Shown: piece after piece, positions 52,816 to 61,369 of the stretch | Numbering within the stretch: position 1 is the first letter of the stretch | Layout: each line of letters opens with the position of its first letter | NCBI RefSeq assembly: GCF_021049285.1 | Contig: NZ_CP088017.1 | Location: 992,001 to 1,056,000, forward strand | Length of the DNA: 64,000 nucleotides | Source: Ruania halotolerans | Lineage (GTDB): Bacteria > Actinomycetota > Actinomycetes > Actinomycetales > Beutenbergiaceae | Direction: 5' to 3' | Program-made: the position numbers and the translations under genes | Notes under the pieces: generated by a model | Told to the model about the DNA's origin: nothing | Database searches by the model: none | The model's input: the letters and a program-made list of their open reading frames with translations, nothing else

Positions 52816-54873
52816 TCAGTACGACCTGATCCTTCCCGAGCTGACGTCCGTGAGCGTCGGTGCACCGTCGTCAGTCAGTTGGAGGCGCCACAGCGGCGAG
52901 CCGCCGTTGCTGATCTCGATGCCATCGCCGAATGAGCCGGTCGCATGCCACGCCCGGATGGCGCTCTCCTCGTCCATCAAGACGGAGTACACCGCCAGAT
53001 GGGACGTCGTCGGTCGGGCGGTCGTCAGCGTGTAGCGAGATCCTGCGCCTTCCCGGGACTGCCCGCGCTGATTCGGCTCCGGGTGGTAGACGTCGTGCAT
53101 GTAGGTCCAGCCTCGTTGCAGATCGCCGACGTTCGGGCCTTCTGGCGACTGTGAGGCGACCTGAAGGAGCTTCAAGGCTGCGTCCCTTCGCCGGAAGACC
53201 AGGCGGGTGTGCGAAGCGACGTTTGTCTGTAGCGCGTTGTCCCGGTTGTTCGCGATGAAGTGAGAGCGCACGTGAACCGGTTCGCTCGCCTCGATCCGGT
53301 CGATGATCAGCACGATGTTTGGGAGGATCGCCAGCCAGGTGCGCTCGGCACGAGTGATCGGCTCACCGTATGCCGACGCGGCGTCGGCACGTACCGCTGT
53401 CACCTGACCGTCGTCGGTGAGTAGTGTTCGCCTGTTCGAGGGGCTGTTCGCCGTGGTCGGCTTCGTCTGCTCGAGAGGGTGACCGTCCGCCGTCGTGAAC
53501 GTCCACGTGCTGTGCGAATCGGTGGCAGCGGACGCGCGATCGGCCTGGAGCCGGTACGTGCAGTGGCCCGGGTCGGCCAGTATCCGCTCGCCGCGATAGA
53601 TCACCATGAAGCTGTTCTCGTCGCAATGGCGATGCGAGGCCGTGCGGAGCTGCTTGTGACCGGCTTGCATACCGAGCACGGTGGCGTCGTCACGCCAGTC
53701 GTCACGGGTGATGACCGGTCCGGCGGCGAACCCGCGAGTGCGCGACAGGCCTGCATCCTCCGGTCCTATCGCCTCGGCGGCCTCGCTCAGCAGTACGAGG
53801 CTGCGCCACCGATAGTTGTTGAAGAAGCCGAAGGTGTCGCCGCCGACCGAGGCCAGCGCGGGATCGGCATAGGTCGTGTCGAAGAGCCACCGGGCGAGGC
53901 CCGCCTCGGTCGGGTGTGAAGCTCGCGATCGTGAGGCGACGTGCAGCAGGAGGTCACCGGACGGGCGGAACAGGGCGGCTGAGTCACCGAAGTTGAGCGC
54001 CCTCGGGTAAGCGCCCGGACCCCAGCCGGGCGTCGGTTTCATGGCGAGGTGGGAGTGGACAGCCCAGGGAACGACTCGCGTGTACGCGGCGACGTCGAGC
54101 CGATCGGCCAGGCGCGGATCATGAGCGAGGAGAACATCGCGCGTGTGGGCCAGGTGCACGCTGGCGTAGTTCCAGTACTGCAGCGATTCGTCATAGGAGT
54201 CCGCCTGGTACAAAGAGTGGGCATTCTGGTAGTGCTCGACTGACGCTTCGATGGCCTCGGTGTCATCCAGCAGGACCGCCGTGGTCGCAAACCCGGCGAG
54301 CAGCACCATGAACCAGTTGTTCCCGGATCGATGCGGCAGGGCCGTGCGGCATGGTTCGTGGCAGTGGGATCGCAACGCCACGCGGATCCGCTCCTGCTCG
54401 GTCCGGTCGAAGAGGTCGGGGCAGAGCCACAGCGCTGTGGCGAGGGCGACACCGATGTGTGCCGTTTCCAGCATGCCTTGGGGAGGGTTCTCACGGCGCC
54501 GGAAGAACGGGCCGATCCAGTCGTCCGTCGGGCGATCGCAGATCGCGAGGACTTCGTTGCGGAGCCACTCGCCCCGCTCGGCCGAGGGGTCCATCCGCTG
54601 GATGAATGCGACGTCGGTGAGTCGTTCCCACACCACATGACGCCAGTCCATCGCGCCGCCGTCATCGGCCGGAGTGGCGACTCCCTGTGCCGCCGACCAC
54701 CGGTCTGCTCGCCTCTGGAGGTGGTCGTACAGGTCGGCGGGCTGCCCTGGTGTGGCGATGGCACGGCGTACGCGCGCCTCGTCCTCGGTTGAGAGCATCA
54801 TCGGCTCGAGGGCACCCTTCAATCGATGTGCGTGTCGTAGCCAAGTATCTGTACGGCCAGCGGCAACCGCCAT
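52816..54873 (-). CDS. heparinase II/III-family polysaccharide lyase
   Basis: 685 residues. An alpha/alpha toroid N-terminal half (NNWFMVLLAGFATTAVLL, SLQYWNYASVHLAHTRDVL) is joined to a beta-sandwich beginning near SHRHCDENSFMVIYRG. This has the H-x-D-x-x-S/F arrangement of the heparinase II/III domain, followed by RILADPGHCTYRLQ. Such enzymes beta-eliminate uronic-acid polysaccharides (heparan, alginate and others). The ATG at 54873 with GAGGG is chosen; ATGs at 54801/54798 are alternatives with poorer SDs. No signal peptide is seen, so either it works inside on oligomers or export is unusual. It is the upstream gene of the uronide locus. The 289-base gap downstream shows no clear promoter. 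Confidence 0.8.
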   Translation of the reverse strand: MAVAAGRTDTWLRHAHRLKGALEPMMLSTEDEARVRRAIATPGQPADLYDHLQRRADRWSAAQGVATPADDGGAMDWRHVVWERLTDVAFIQRMDPSAERGEWLRNEVLAICDRPTDDWIGPFFRRRENPPQGMLETAHIGVALATALWLCPDLFDRTEQERIRVALRSHCHEPCRTALPHRSGNNWFMVLLAGFATTAVLLDDTEAIEASVEHYQNAHSLYQADSYDESLQYWNYASVHLAHTRDVLLAHDPRLADRLDVAAYTRVVPWAVHSHLAMKPTPGWGPGAYPRALNFGDSAALFRPSGDLLLHVASRSRASHPTEAGLARWLFDTTYADPALASVGGDTFGFFNNYRWRSLVLLSEAAEAIGPEDAGLSRTRGFAAGPVITRDDWRDDATVLGMQAGHKQLRTASHRHCDENSFMVIYRGERILADPGHCTYRLQADRASAATDSHSTWTFTTADGHPLEQTKPTTANSPSNRRTLLTDDGQVTAVRADAASAYGEPITRAERTWLAILPNIVLIIDRIEASEPVHVRSHFIANNRDNALQTNVASHTRLVFRRRDAALKLLQVASQSPEGPNVGDLQRGWTYMHDVYHPEPNQRGQSREGAGSRYTLTTARPTTSHLAVYSVLMDEESAIRAWHATGSFGDGIEISNGGSPLWRLQLTDDGAPTLTDVSSGRIRSY

Positions 54874-54893
54874 TGACCCTCTGACGCTTCTTT

Positions 54894-54905
54894 GTCTGAT
54901 CAGAC
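54894..54905. promoter_or_regulatory. 12-bp palindrome upstream of the heparinase-type gene
   Basis: GTCTGATCAGAC is perfectly palindromic and ends 20 bases before the ATG at 54873, where a repressor would block transcription or initiation. GntR/FadR-type or other dimeric regulators bind sites of this size. No such regulator gene is adjacent. Confidence 0.45.
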
Positions 54906-55109
54906 GACGTGGATGGCCCGTCCTGCGCGGCCACAGTCGCGCGCGATGGCATCTCGGCCCGTGCTCCATGGACGAACCAAGGACGTGGTCCAGGCCCCGA
55001 ACGTCGGCGGCGGGCTGACAGCCTTGGGCGCGGGCTGAGAGGTCATCGCGGTGACGAACTATCCACAAACCCCCTGGGAGCACTCGGGCGCGCTGAGAGT
55101 GCTGGGTCC

Positions 55110-55175
55110 TACGGTGCCCAGATGGTGAACCGGGGAGAGCGGCATAGCCCACATGATGCAAGGTTCCGCACCTGA
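55110..55175 (+). pseudogene. remnant of a second Rpn-family gene (promoter and first 17 codons)
   Basis: TACGGT, six bases and ATG (55122) are followed by codons for MVNRGERHSPHDARFRT and a stop. Ten of 17 residues equal the start of the Rpn-type gene at 37932 (MANRSEHPNPHDAMFRA), and the leaderless promoter is conserved too. Nothing Rpn-like follows. The remaining gap to 55354 holds no recognisable gene. Confidence 0.7.
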
Positions 55176-55354
55176 GTGCTGTCCAGGCCAAACTCGGAGC
55201 GCGCAACCGGGTGGATGTGGCCGTGCTGGCCGAGCGGGCGGGCCCTCTCGCAGGATTACACCAGGCGCCACGACGATCGCCTGACATACCCTAGGCAGGC
55301 TGACTCACCGCGACCGGTCGGTCACACTGCTACACCTGTGTCAAACCGCGGACG

Positions 55355-55930
55355 TCAGCCGCCCGACGCCTCGAGCACGACTCCCGCAGCGGCCATCGCC
55401 TCCCGCGCTGCCTCACCGAGTTCCTCGCTGACGGGCGCCGTCAGGTCGGTCAGCACCCGGGTGGCGAGGTGATGCTTGACGGCATCCAGCGCCGTTTCCT
55501 TCACGCAGTGCGACTCGGCCAGCCCGACCACATCGACCTCGGTGATCTCCGCCTCGGCGAGGATCGTGGCGAGCGGATGGCCTTCGGCATCGGTGCCCTC
55601 GAAGCCTGAGTAGGCGGCGGCGTAGGCGCCCTTCTTCACCGATGCATCCGGGGCCAGGTCAGCCAGGGCCGGGTGCAGCTCGGCCTCGGCGGTGCCGGCC
55701 ACGCCGTGCGGTGGCCAGGTGTCGACGAAGTCCGGAGTGTCCGAGAAGTGCTCGCCCGGGTCGAGGTGCCAGTCCTGTGTAGTCGCCACGAGGTCGTAGT
55801 CGTCCCGGTGGGCCGCCGCATAGGCCGCGACACGCTCGGCGACGGCATTGCCACCCTGGACGGCCAGCGCGCCACCTTCGCAGAAGGTTGGCTGCACGTC
55901 GACAACCAGGAGCGCGCGATGCGTGGTCAT
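55355..55930 (-). CDS. pncA: nicotinamidase (isochorismatase family)
   Basis: 191 residues. Deamidates nicotinamide to nicotinate for NAD salvage. The catalytic triad is visible: Asp 11 in LLVVDVQPTF, Lys in ASVKKGAY, Cys (about 141) in AESHCVKETALDA. The metal site residues are in TQDWHLDPGEHFSD. The ATG at 55930 has AGGAG five bases upstream, so it is preferred over the GTG two codons earlier. It stands alone between the Rpn remnant and the DUF1023-type gene. Confidence 0.93.
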   Translation of the reverse strand: MTTHRALLVVDVQPTFCEGGALAVQGGNAVAERVAAYAAAHRDDYDLVATTQDWHLDPGEHFSDTPDFVDTWPPHGVAGTAEAELHPALADLAPDASVKKGAYAAAYSGFEGTDAEGHPLATILAEAEITEVDVVGLAESHCVKETALDAVKHHLATRVLTDLTAPVSEELGEAAREAMAAAGVVLEASGG

Positions 55931-55985
55931 GGTCACTCCTTTCGTCCGTGGGAAGTGGTCCTCCTACTGTGCACCCGCAGCGCCG

Positions 55986-57743
55986 TCATCGGCCACCGAA
56001 GGTGCCGTGCGTATCCGAGCGCCCCGGCACATCGCTGGTCGGATCGCGGCCGAACTCCGGGTCCGTGGCAGGGCCCCACCACCGGTCGTAGCTGTGGTCG
56101 GCCTCGACGATGCTGTCGCTGTGGCCGTCGACGATCCGGCCCAGGTTGTACAGCGACTCGGAGTCATGGTCGTAGTAGTTGCTGTGCTCACCGAAGTCGT
56201 ACGTGGAGCCGCGGCCCTCGGACTCGGCCTCGAACCTCGTGGCCCCGAAATCCGCCGACGATGGGTCGACGCCGAGCCCACCCGGGTTGTGCCACGCGCC
56301 TTCGTCGCCGAACAGCGCCACCGGGTCGCGGCTGTTGCGTCCCACGAAAACGTGATCCGCGCCGACGCTGAAGTCGTCGGCGGTCTCGGCCGGGCCCGCA
56401 CCTGGGCTGCCGATCAGCGCCACGTTGTCGGCATCGAGGTCATGTTCGGTCGCGGCATAGGAGGTGGTGGTGGAGCCGTAACTGTGGCCGATCACCGTCA
56501 GGTGCGCCGTATCTGCCCGGGAGGCGCGGAGGGCGTCGATGGCATCGGCGAGCCGACCCCCGCCGTCTTCGGCCCGTCCGGTGGTGAGGGTGTCCACGTC
56601 CACAGCGCTCTCGGGGGTGTCGTAGCCCAACCAGAACATGCTCGCGACCGACGAGCCGTCCCCGCCGTACCTCGCTGACTCGTACAGGTTGCTCGCCTTC
56701 GTGGCGTACCCGGGGGCATCAGTCATCTCCGTGGTGATCCCCGGTACCTGCACGGCCACATCGGTTGCGGTGTCCAGATCACCGACCGCGACGGCGATCC
56801 GTCCGTCGCCGTTGAAGGCGCGGGGGTCGTAGAGCCACAGTGTTCCGCCCGCCTTCTGTCCGGAGATGGGATCGGTGAAGTCGTCGAGCTGCTTGAGCGC
56901 CTCCTGCGTGGCGCGAGCATTGGTGAGCGTTTTCTGCCCCGTCTCGGTGATCGTGCCATCGCGCTCTTTCGCCGACAGCGTGGTGAGGTCTCGCTCGAGC
57001 AGGATGCGGTTGGCGGCGTCGCGTGCCGATGCCGGGAGCCCGTCCCCCGAGCCGATCAGCTCCGGGAGGGCCTCGATCGCTGCCTCCCGCTCTTGTGTCG
57101 TGAGATTCGCCCACCACGAGGCGCGATCTGCCGCCGAGACGGTGCCCGGCCAGAGCTGAACCACGGCGAGGACACGTTCGACGAGGTTCAGTTCGAGGTC
57201 ACCGTCAAGCGGGGCCGAGGCGAGGATGGCGGCGAGCGCCTCCTCGCTTTCGGTGATCTCGCTGACCAAACTCTGCTGCTGCGCCGCGATCTCGGCGTAT
57301 TGCGTAGCGAGAAGCTGTGCTCGGTCACGAAGATCGTCGGCGGCAGCGTCCGTCGGATCTTCGATGGCCGAGAGCGCATCCAGCAGTGCGAAGCGTTCAG
57401 CGTCAGCAGTAGCGCCGAGTTCGGTTAGCTTCTGCCGTTCGGCGAGATGGGCACGGCGTCTGCCTGCGAAGGCGTCGACGCCGTCCGCCGCCCCCCGTAG
57501 CGCCGCGGCGGCGTCGGCATGGGCGCGGCCGGCAGTGGTGATGCGGCGCTGATAGGCCAGGAAGGCGATCCCGATCCAGGAGTCGCCCAGTTCGGAGAGC
57601 CGGGCAGCAGTGTCCGCGGCACCCTCGCACCGGTCGGCGAGCGAGGACAGATCGGCCGCGACCTGCTCGCACTGACCGGGGTTCCCCTCGAGCTCGGGCA
57701 GCATGGGGACCGCGTCGGGGACCTGGATACCGAGTGCGCTCAT
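55986..57743 (-). CDS. DUF1023-type alpha/beta hydrolase with helical N-terminal domain
   Basis: 585 residues. The C-terminal half is a serine alpha/beta hydrolase: the nucleophile elbow TVIGHSYGSTT (Ser about residue 421) follows ADAIDALRASR. The conserved SPGAGPAETADDF and WHNPGGLGVDPSS blocks are typical of the DUF1023 family. The N-terminal 100 residues (ADLSSLADRCEGAADTAARL ... GDSWIGIAF) form a WXG100-like helical hairpin, and a coiled-coil-rich middle follows. Proteins of this design in actinobacteria are often linked to secretion or toxin loci, but no type VII core gene is here. The ATG overlaps the upstream gene's stop by four bases. Confidence 0.82.
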   Translation of the reverse strand: MSALGIQVPDAVPMLPELEGNPGQCEQVAADLSSLADRCEGAADTAARLSELGDSWIGIAFLAYQRRITTAGRAHADAAAALRGAADGVDAFAGRRRAHLAERQKLTELGATADAERFALLDALSAIEDPTDAAADDLRDRAQLLATQYAEIAAQQQSLVSEITESEEALAAILASAPLDGDLELNLVERVLAVVQLWPGTVSAADRASWWANLTTQEREAAIEALPELIGSGDGLPASARDAANRILLERDLTTLSAKERDGTITETGQKTLTNARATQEALKQLDDFTDPISGQKAGGTLWLYDPRAFNGDGRIAVAVGDLDTATDVAVQVPGITTEMTDAPGYATKASNLYESARYGGDGSSVASMFWLGYDTPESAVDVDTLTTGRAEDGGGRLADAIDALRASRADTAHLTVIGHSYGSTTTSYAATEHDLDADNVALIGSPGAGPAETADDFSVGADHVFVGRNSRDPVALFGDEGAWHNPGGLGVDPSSADFGATRFEAESEGRGSTYDFGEHSNYYDHDSESLYNLGRIVDGHSDSIVEADHSYDRWWGPATDPEFGRDPTSDVPGRSDTHGTFGGR

Positions 57744-58243
57744 GGCGCACCTGCCGGTGTCCGGACGCGGAGCACGGTGCGCAGCGACTTCGGTACATGA
57801 ACGAGCGCGAGCGTCGTGCCGGCGCGATCGGCGAGAACTCTCGGGTAGCCGGTCGCTGGTACGAGAACTCTCCACCGCCGGTCGCGCAGGTCATCGGCGG
57901 CGGCCCGGAGCGTGGTGGACTCGATGGCCGTACCGGCGAGGGTGAGGGTGCTCTCCCGGTGCCGTTCGTGAGGCGTGCCGACCCAGCGGTGCTCAGCCTC
58001 CGGTGCGGTTCCGGGCACCAGGGCCGACCACAGATCAACCACCACTCGGTCGAACTCTTCCTCCGAGGTTTCCCTGCGGGGCGGTGCCACCTCTGCTGCC
58101 GCGTCCGAGGATCCGGCGCCCACACCCAAGGATCCGCGGTCCTCGACGAGCACGAGATCGATATCCGGGTGCCGGGCACGGACGGTGCTCCAGAATGGGT
58201 CGTCAGCAACCAGTCTCGCGGCCTCAGGTCCCCTGTTGCGCAT
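57740..58243 (-). CDS. hypothetical protein coupled to the DUF1023-type hydrolase
   Basis: 167 residues, no family recognised. The N-terminus PDIDLVLVEDRG leads into an Ala/Pro-rich linker, a helix EEEFDRVVVDLWSALVP, and a C-terminal beta-rich part (RWRVLVPATGYPRVLADRAG, TTLALVHVP). No signal peptide or membrane helix. The start ATG at 58243 has AAAGAGA before it. Its stop overlaps the hydrolase start (ATGA), so the two are made together; it may be a chaperone, immunity or accessory protein of the hydrolase. Function unknown. Confidence 0.7.
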   Translation of the reverse strand: MRNRGPEAARLVADDPFWSTVRARHPDIDLVLVEDRGSLGVGAGSSDAAAEVAPPRRETSEEEFDRVVVDLWSALVPGTAPEAEHRWVGTPHERHRESTLTLAGTAIESTTLRAAADDLRDRRWRVLVPATGYPRVLADRAGTTLALVHVPKSLRTVLRVRTPAGAP

Positions 58244-58417
58244 GCCATCTCTTTCGAGTCGGTGCCGAGTGTCTCCCAGCCTGCCGGGCCGGGGCATGGC
58301 CCGGTAGGGCTGAACTCCCCATTGCCGGATCAGGCGGGATGCCGCCATGGTTCGCGCCGTTGGTGGAAGCCACGAACTGCCCGCACGCTCACCCCACTCT
58401 CTTCACACCTCGGGCAG

Positions 58418-58423
58418 TAGCGT
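58418..58423 (+). promoter_or_regulatory. -10 element of leaderless promoter for the aminotransferase
   Basis: TAGCGT followed by six bases and the ATG at 58430; no SD is present. Confidence 0.5.
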
Positions 58424-58429
58424 TGACCT

Positions 58430-59620
58430 ATGGACTTCCGCCGCATCGAGGGGCTGCCCCCGTACGTCTTCACGATCATCGACTCCCTCAAGCTCGAGGC
58501 GCGGCGAGCTGGGCGCGACGTGGTGGATCTCGGCTTCGGGAACCCGGACCTCCCCAGCCCGGAGATCGCCGTCGAGAAGCTCGCCGAGGCGGCCCGCAAC
58601 ACCCGCAACCACCGCTACTCCTCCTCCCGCGGCATCCCGAACCTGCGCCTGGCGGTGGCGAATCACTACAACCGCCGGTTCGGGGTGACGCTCGATCCGG
58701 AGCGTGAGGTGCTGACGACGATCGGCGCCAAAGAAGGTTTCAGCCACCTCATGTGGGTGCTGCTGCAGGCCGGAGATGCCGCGATCGTGCCCGCCCCGAG
58801 TTACCCGATCCACATCTGGGGACCGTACTTCGCCGGAGCGGACGCCCGGCAGGTGCCCATCGGTGATGGCACCGACGGCGCCGGGTACATCGACCGGGTG
58901 ATGGAAGCCTGGGAGCTGGGCTGGCCCAAGCCCCGCGTGATCGTGCTCTCCTTCCCGCACAACCCCACCACGTCCACGGTGGAGCTGGAGGACCTGCAAC
59001 GCCTGGTGGACTGGGCCCGGGAACGGGACGTGGTGCTCGTACACGACCTCGCCTATGCCGATATGTGCTTCGACGGGTGGGAGCCTCCCTCGCTGATGCA
59101 GTGTGAGGGCGGTAAGGAGGTTGGTGTCGAGCTGTATTCGATGACCAAGTCGTACTCGATGGCCGGGTGGCGGGTGGCCTTCCTCGTCGGCCGCCAAGAC
59201 GTGATCAAGGCACTGATCCAGCTCAAGAGCTACCTCGACTACGGCACGTTCCAGCCGATCCAGATCGCCGCGACCGTCACCCTGAACGAGGCCACCGAGT
59301 ACCCGGCCGAGCTCAGCGGGATCTACCAGTCCCGGCGCGATGCCCTCTATGACGGCTTGCACCGGGTGGGCTGGGACATCCTGAAACCGAAGGGCACCAT
59401 GTTCGCCTGGGCTCGAATCCCCGAGCCGTACCGAGAGATGGACTCCATCGAGTTCGCCCGGCACCTGGTCACCGAATGTGATGTAGCGGTCTCCCCAGGC
59501 GTGGGCTTCGGACCGGGCGGTGAGGGATACGTGCGGTTCGCTCTCATCGAGAACGAGCAGCGCATCTCCCAGGCGGTGCGCAACATCCGGCGCGGGCTGA
59601 CTCGCCTGGTCACCGGCTGA
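58430..59620 (+). CDS. class I aminotransferase, AlaC-like
   Basis: 396 residues. PLP enzyme of fold type I. The N-terminus PPYVFTIIDSLKLEARRAG and DLGFGNPDLPSP are typical of the AlaC (glutamate-pyruvate) and LL-diaminopimelate aminotransferase subgroup. Visible residues are VLSFPHNPTT (substrate/PLP-binding Asn), the Asp-x-x-Tyr in VHDLAYADMCF, and the Schiff-base Lys (about 240) in YSMTKSYSMAGWRVAFLVG. A C-terminal Arg in EGYVRFALIENEQRI binds the carboxylate. Alanine formation is the best guess. It is leaderless and monocistronic, with the SDR gene 20 bases downstream having its own promoter signature. Confidence 0.92.
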   Translation: MDFRRIEGLPPYVFTIIDSLKLEARRAGRDVVDLGFGNPDLPSPEIAVEKLAEAARNTRNHRYSSSRGIPNLRLAVANHYNRRFGVTLDPEREVLTTIGAKEGFSHLMWVLLQAGDAAIVPAPSYPIHIWGPYFAGADARQVPIGDGTDGAGYIDRVMEAWELGWPKPRVIVLSFPHNPTTSTVELEDLQRLVDWARERDVVLVHDLAYADMCFDGWEPPSLMQCEGGKEVGVELYSMTKSYSMAGWRVAFLVGRQDVIKALIQLKSYLDYGTFQPIQIAATVTLNEATEYPAELSGIYQSRRDALYDGLHRVGWDILKPKGTMFAWARIPEPYREMDSIEFARHLVTECDVAVSPGVGFGPGGEGYVRFALIENEQRISQAVRNIRRGLTRLVTG

Positions 59621-59627
59621 ACACCCG

Positions 59628-59633
59628 TAGGCT
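59628..59633 (+). promoter_or_regulatory. -10 element of leaderless promoter for the SDR-folP operon
   Basis: TAGGCT followed by six bases and the ATG at 59640, just after the aminotransferase stop. Confidence 0.5.
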
Positions 59634-59639
59634 CGCACC

Positions 59640-60410
59640 ATGCCCACTGCGCTCGTCACCGGAGCCTCCTCCGGGATCGGACTGACCTTCGCCCGGCACC
59701 TCGCTCAGCGCGGACAGCACCTGGTGCTCGTGGCGCGCAGTACCGACAGGCTTGAACTCGTGGCCGCCGAGTGCCGGGCGCTCGGTGCGCCCGACGTGGA
59801 GGTCCTTCCGGCTGACCTCGGCACCGAAGGAGGGATCTCGGCGGTGGCCGAGCGGCTGCGCGGTGAGGACATCCACACACTGGTGAACAATGCCGGCCTC
59901 TCCCTCGGCACACCGTTCGCCAAGGCGACCGAGGAGGCGCTGGCGCACCAGCTCACCGTCAATGTCGAGGCCGTGCTGCGGCTGACCCGCGCCGCCGTCC
60001 CCGGGATGACCACACGCGGCAGCGGCGCGATCATCAACGTCGCCTCCGTCGCCGCGTTGTTGCCCGGCCGGGGCAGCACCTATTCGGCGTCGAAGGCCTG
60101 GGTGCTGCAATTCACCGAAGGTCTGGCGATGAACCTCGCCGGCACCGGGGTGCGGGTACAGGCACTGTGCCCGGGTTTCGTGCGCACCGAATTCCACGAC
60201 GCCGCCGGCATCGACATGAGCCGCACCCCCGACTGGATGTACATCGACGCCGACCACCTGGTGGCGATCTCTCTACGCGACCTCAGCCGCGGCAAGGTCG
60301 TCAGCGTGCCCGGCGCGCTCTACACGGGCATCGTGGTGGTGGCCAAGCTGGCGCCACGCGGCCTGATCCGCCGGCTCGCCGCCGGGATCAAATCCCGGGG
60401 GAGGGACTGA
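59640..60410 (+). CDS. SDR-family oxidoreductase (DltE/YqjQ-like)
   Basis: 256 residues. ALVTGASSGIGLTFARHL is the NADP site, LVNNAGLSLG the structural motif, and STYSASKAWVLQFTEGL the catalytic Tyr-Lys. VRVQALCPGFVRTEF and a C-terminal amphipathic segment (LYTGIVVVAKLAPRGLIRRL) resemble membrane-associated SDRs acting on lipids or retinol-like alcohols. Its stop overlaps the folP2-like start by one base, so it heads a three-gene coupled operon. Substrate unknown. Confidence 0.9.
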   Translation: MPTALVTGASSGIGLTFARHLAQRGQHLVLVARSTDRLELVAAECRALGAPDVEVLPADLGTEGGISAVAERLRGEDIHTLVNNAGLSLGTPFAKATEEALAHQLTVNVEAVLRLTRAAVPGMTTRGSGAIINVASVAALLPGRGSTYSASKAWVLQFTEGLAMNLAGTGVRVQALCPGFVRTEFHDAAGIDMSRTPDWMYIDADHLVAISLRDLSRGKVVSVPGALYTGIVVVAKLAPRGLIRRLAAGIKSRGRD

Positions 60411-61369
60411 TGGCCGGCGGCGTCCCTGCCGCGGATGCACCCCTCGCCTCCGGGGCCACGCATCGCCCGTTCGCGTCCCCGTTGACCCCGCCCGAGGTCG
60501 CTGCCCTGGCTCCGCGGCGGATCGGCGCCCGCGAGTTCGACTTCGCGAACCGGGTGGCAGTGATGGCGATCGTGAACCGCACGCCGGACTCGTTCTACGA
60601 CGCCGGGCGCACCTACGCCCTGGAACGGGCAGTCGAAGCGGCACTCCAGGCCGTTGACGCCGGAGCGGACTGGGTGGACATCGGGGGGATGGCGTTCTCA
60701 CCGGACGCCGAGGAAGTCGGCGCCGCCGAGGAGCTGGACCGTGTGCTCGGTGTGATCGAGGCGGTGCGCGCCGTCAGCGATGTGGTGATCTCCGTGGACA
60801 CGCAACGCCCGGAGGTCGCGCGGGCCTGCGTGCAGGCCGGGGCCGACGTCGTCAATGACACCACCGGACTGCGTGTGGAAAGGATGGCCGAAACGGTCGC
60901 CGAAACAGGTGCGAGCGTGGTGATCGCCCACTCGATCGCCCAGCCGCACCGGCACCACCGGCGGCCCCAGTACACGGACGTAATGGCCGAGGTGGGGGCG
61001 TTCCTGGCCGCGCAGACTCAGGTGGCGCTCGCCGCCGGGGTGCCCCCGGAGCAGATCATCATCGACCCGGGGCACGACCTGAACAAGAACACCCGGCACT
61101 CCCTCGAACTCGTGCGCCGCCTCGAGGAGATCACCGCACTCGGGTATCCGACGCTGGTAGCGCTGTCGAACAAGGACTTCGTCGGTGAGACCCTCGATCG
61201 AGACCGCCCCGACCGGTTGTGGGGCACGCTCGCGGCCACGGTGATGTGCATCGAACGCGGGGCGCGGATCGTGCGGGCCCATGAGGTGGCGGCCACTGTG
61301 GACGCCGTACGGATGGCTGAGGCGGTGCTGGGTCTGCGGGAGCCGGCCCAGATGGTGCACAACGTATGA
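60410..61369 (+). CDS. FolP2-like dihydropteroate synthase homologue
   Basis: 319 residues. It has the DHPS barrel, but it shares the features of mycobacterial FolP2 rather than FolP1: VAVMAIVNRTPDSFYDAG (NRTPDSF in place of NVTPDSF), IIIDPGHDLNKNTRHSLEL, and LVALSNKDFVGETL. In mycobacteria FolP2 lacks DHPS activity, so a role in folate synthesis should not be assumed. AHSIAQPHRHHRRPQY is an unusual His-rich loop. GGGAGGG precedes the ATG; the stop overlaps the next gene by four bases. Confidence 0.86.
   Translation: MAGGVPAADAPLASGATHRPFASPLTPPEVAALAPRRIGAREFDFANRVAVMAIVNRTPDSFYDAGRTYALERAVEAALQAVDAGADWVDIGGMAFSPDAEEVGAAEELDRVLGVIEAVRAVSDVVISVDTQRPEVARACVQAGADVVNDTTGLRVERMAETVAETGASVVIAHSIAQPHRHHRRPQYTDVMAEVGAFLAAQTQVALAAGVPPEQIIIDPGHDLNKNTRHSLELVRRLEEITALGYPTLVALSNKDFVGETLDRDRPDRLWGTLAATVMCIERGARIVRAHEVAATVDAVRMAEAVLGLREPAQMVHNV

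Noticed and set aside
58403-59659. 418-residue antisense frame over the aminotransferase
   Set aside because: The plus-strand frame has the complete PLP-enzyme signature; the other is compositional.
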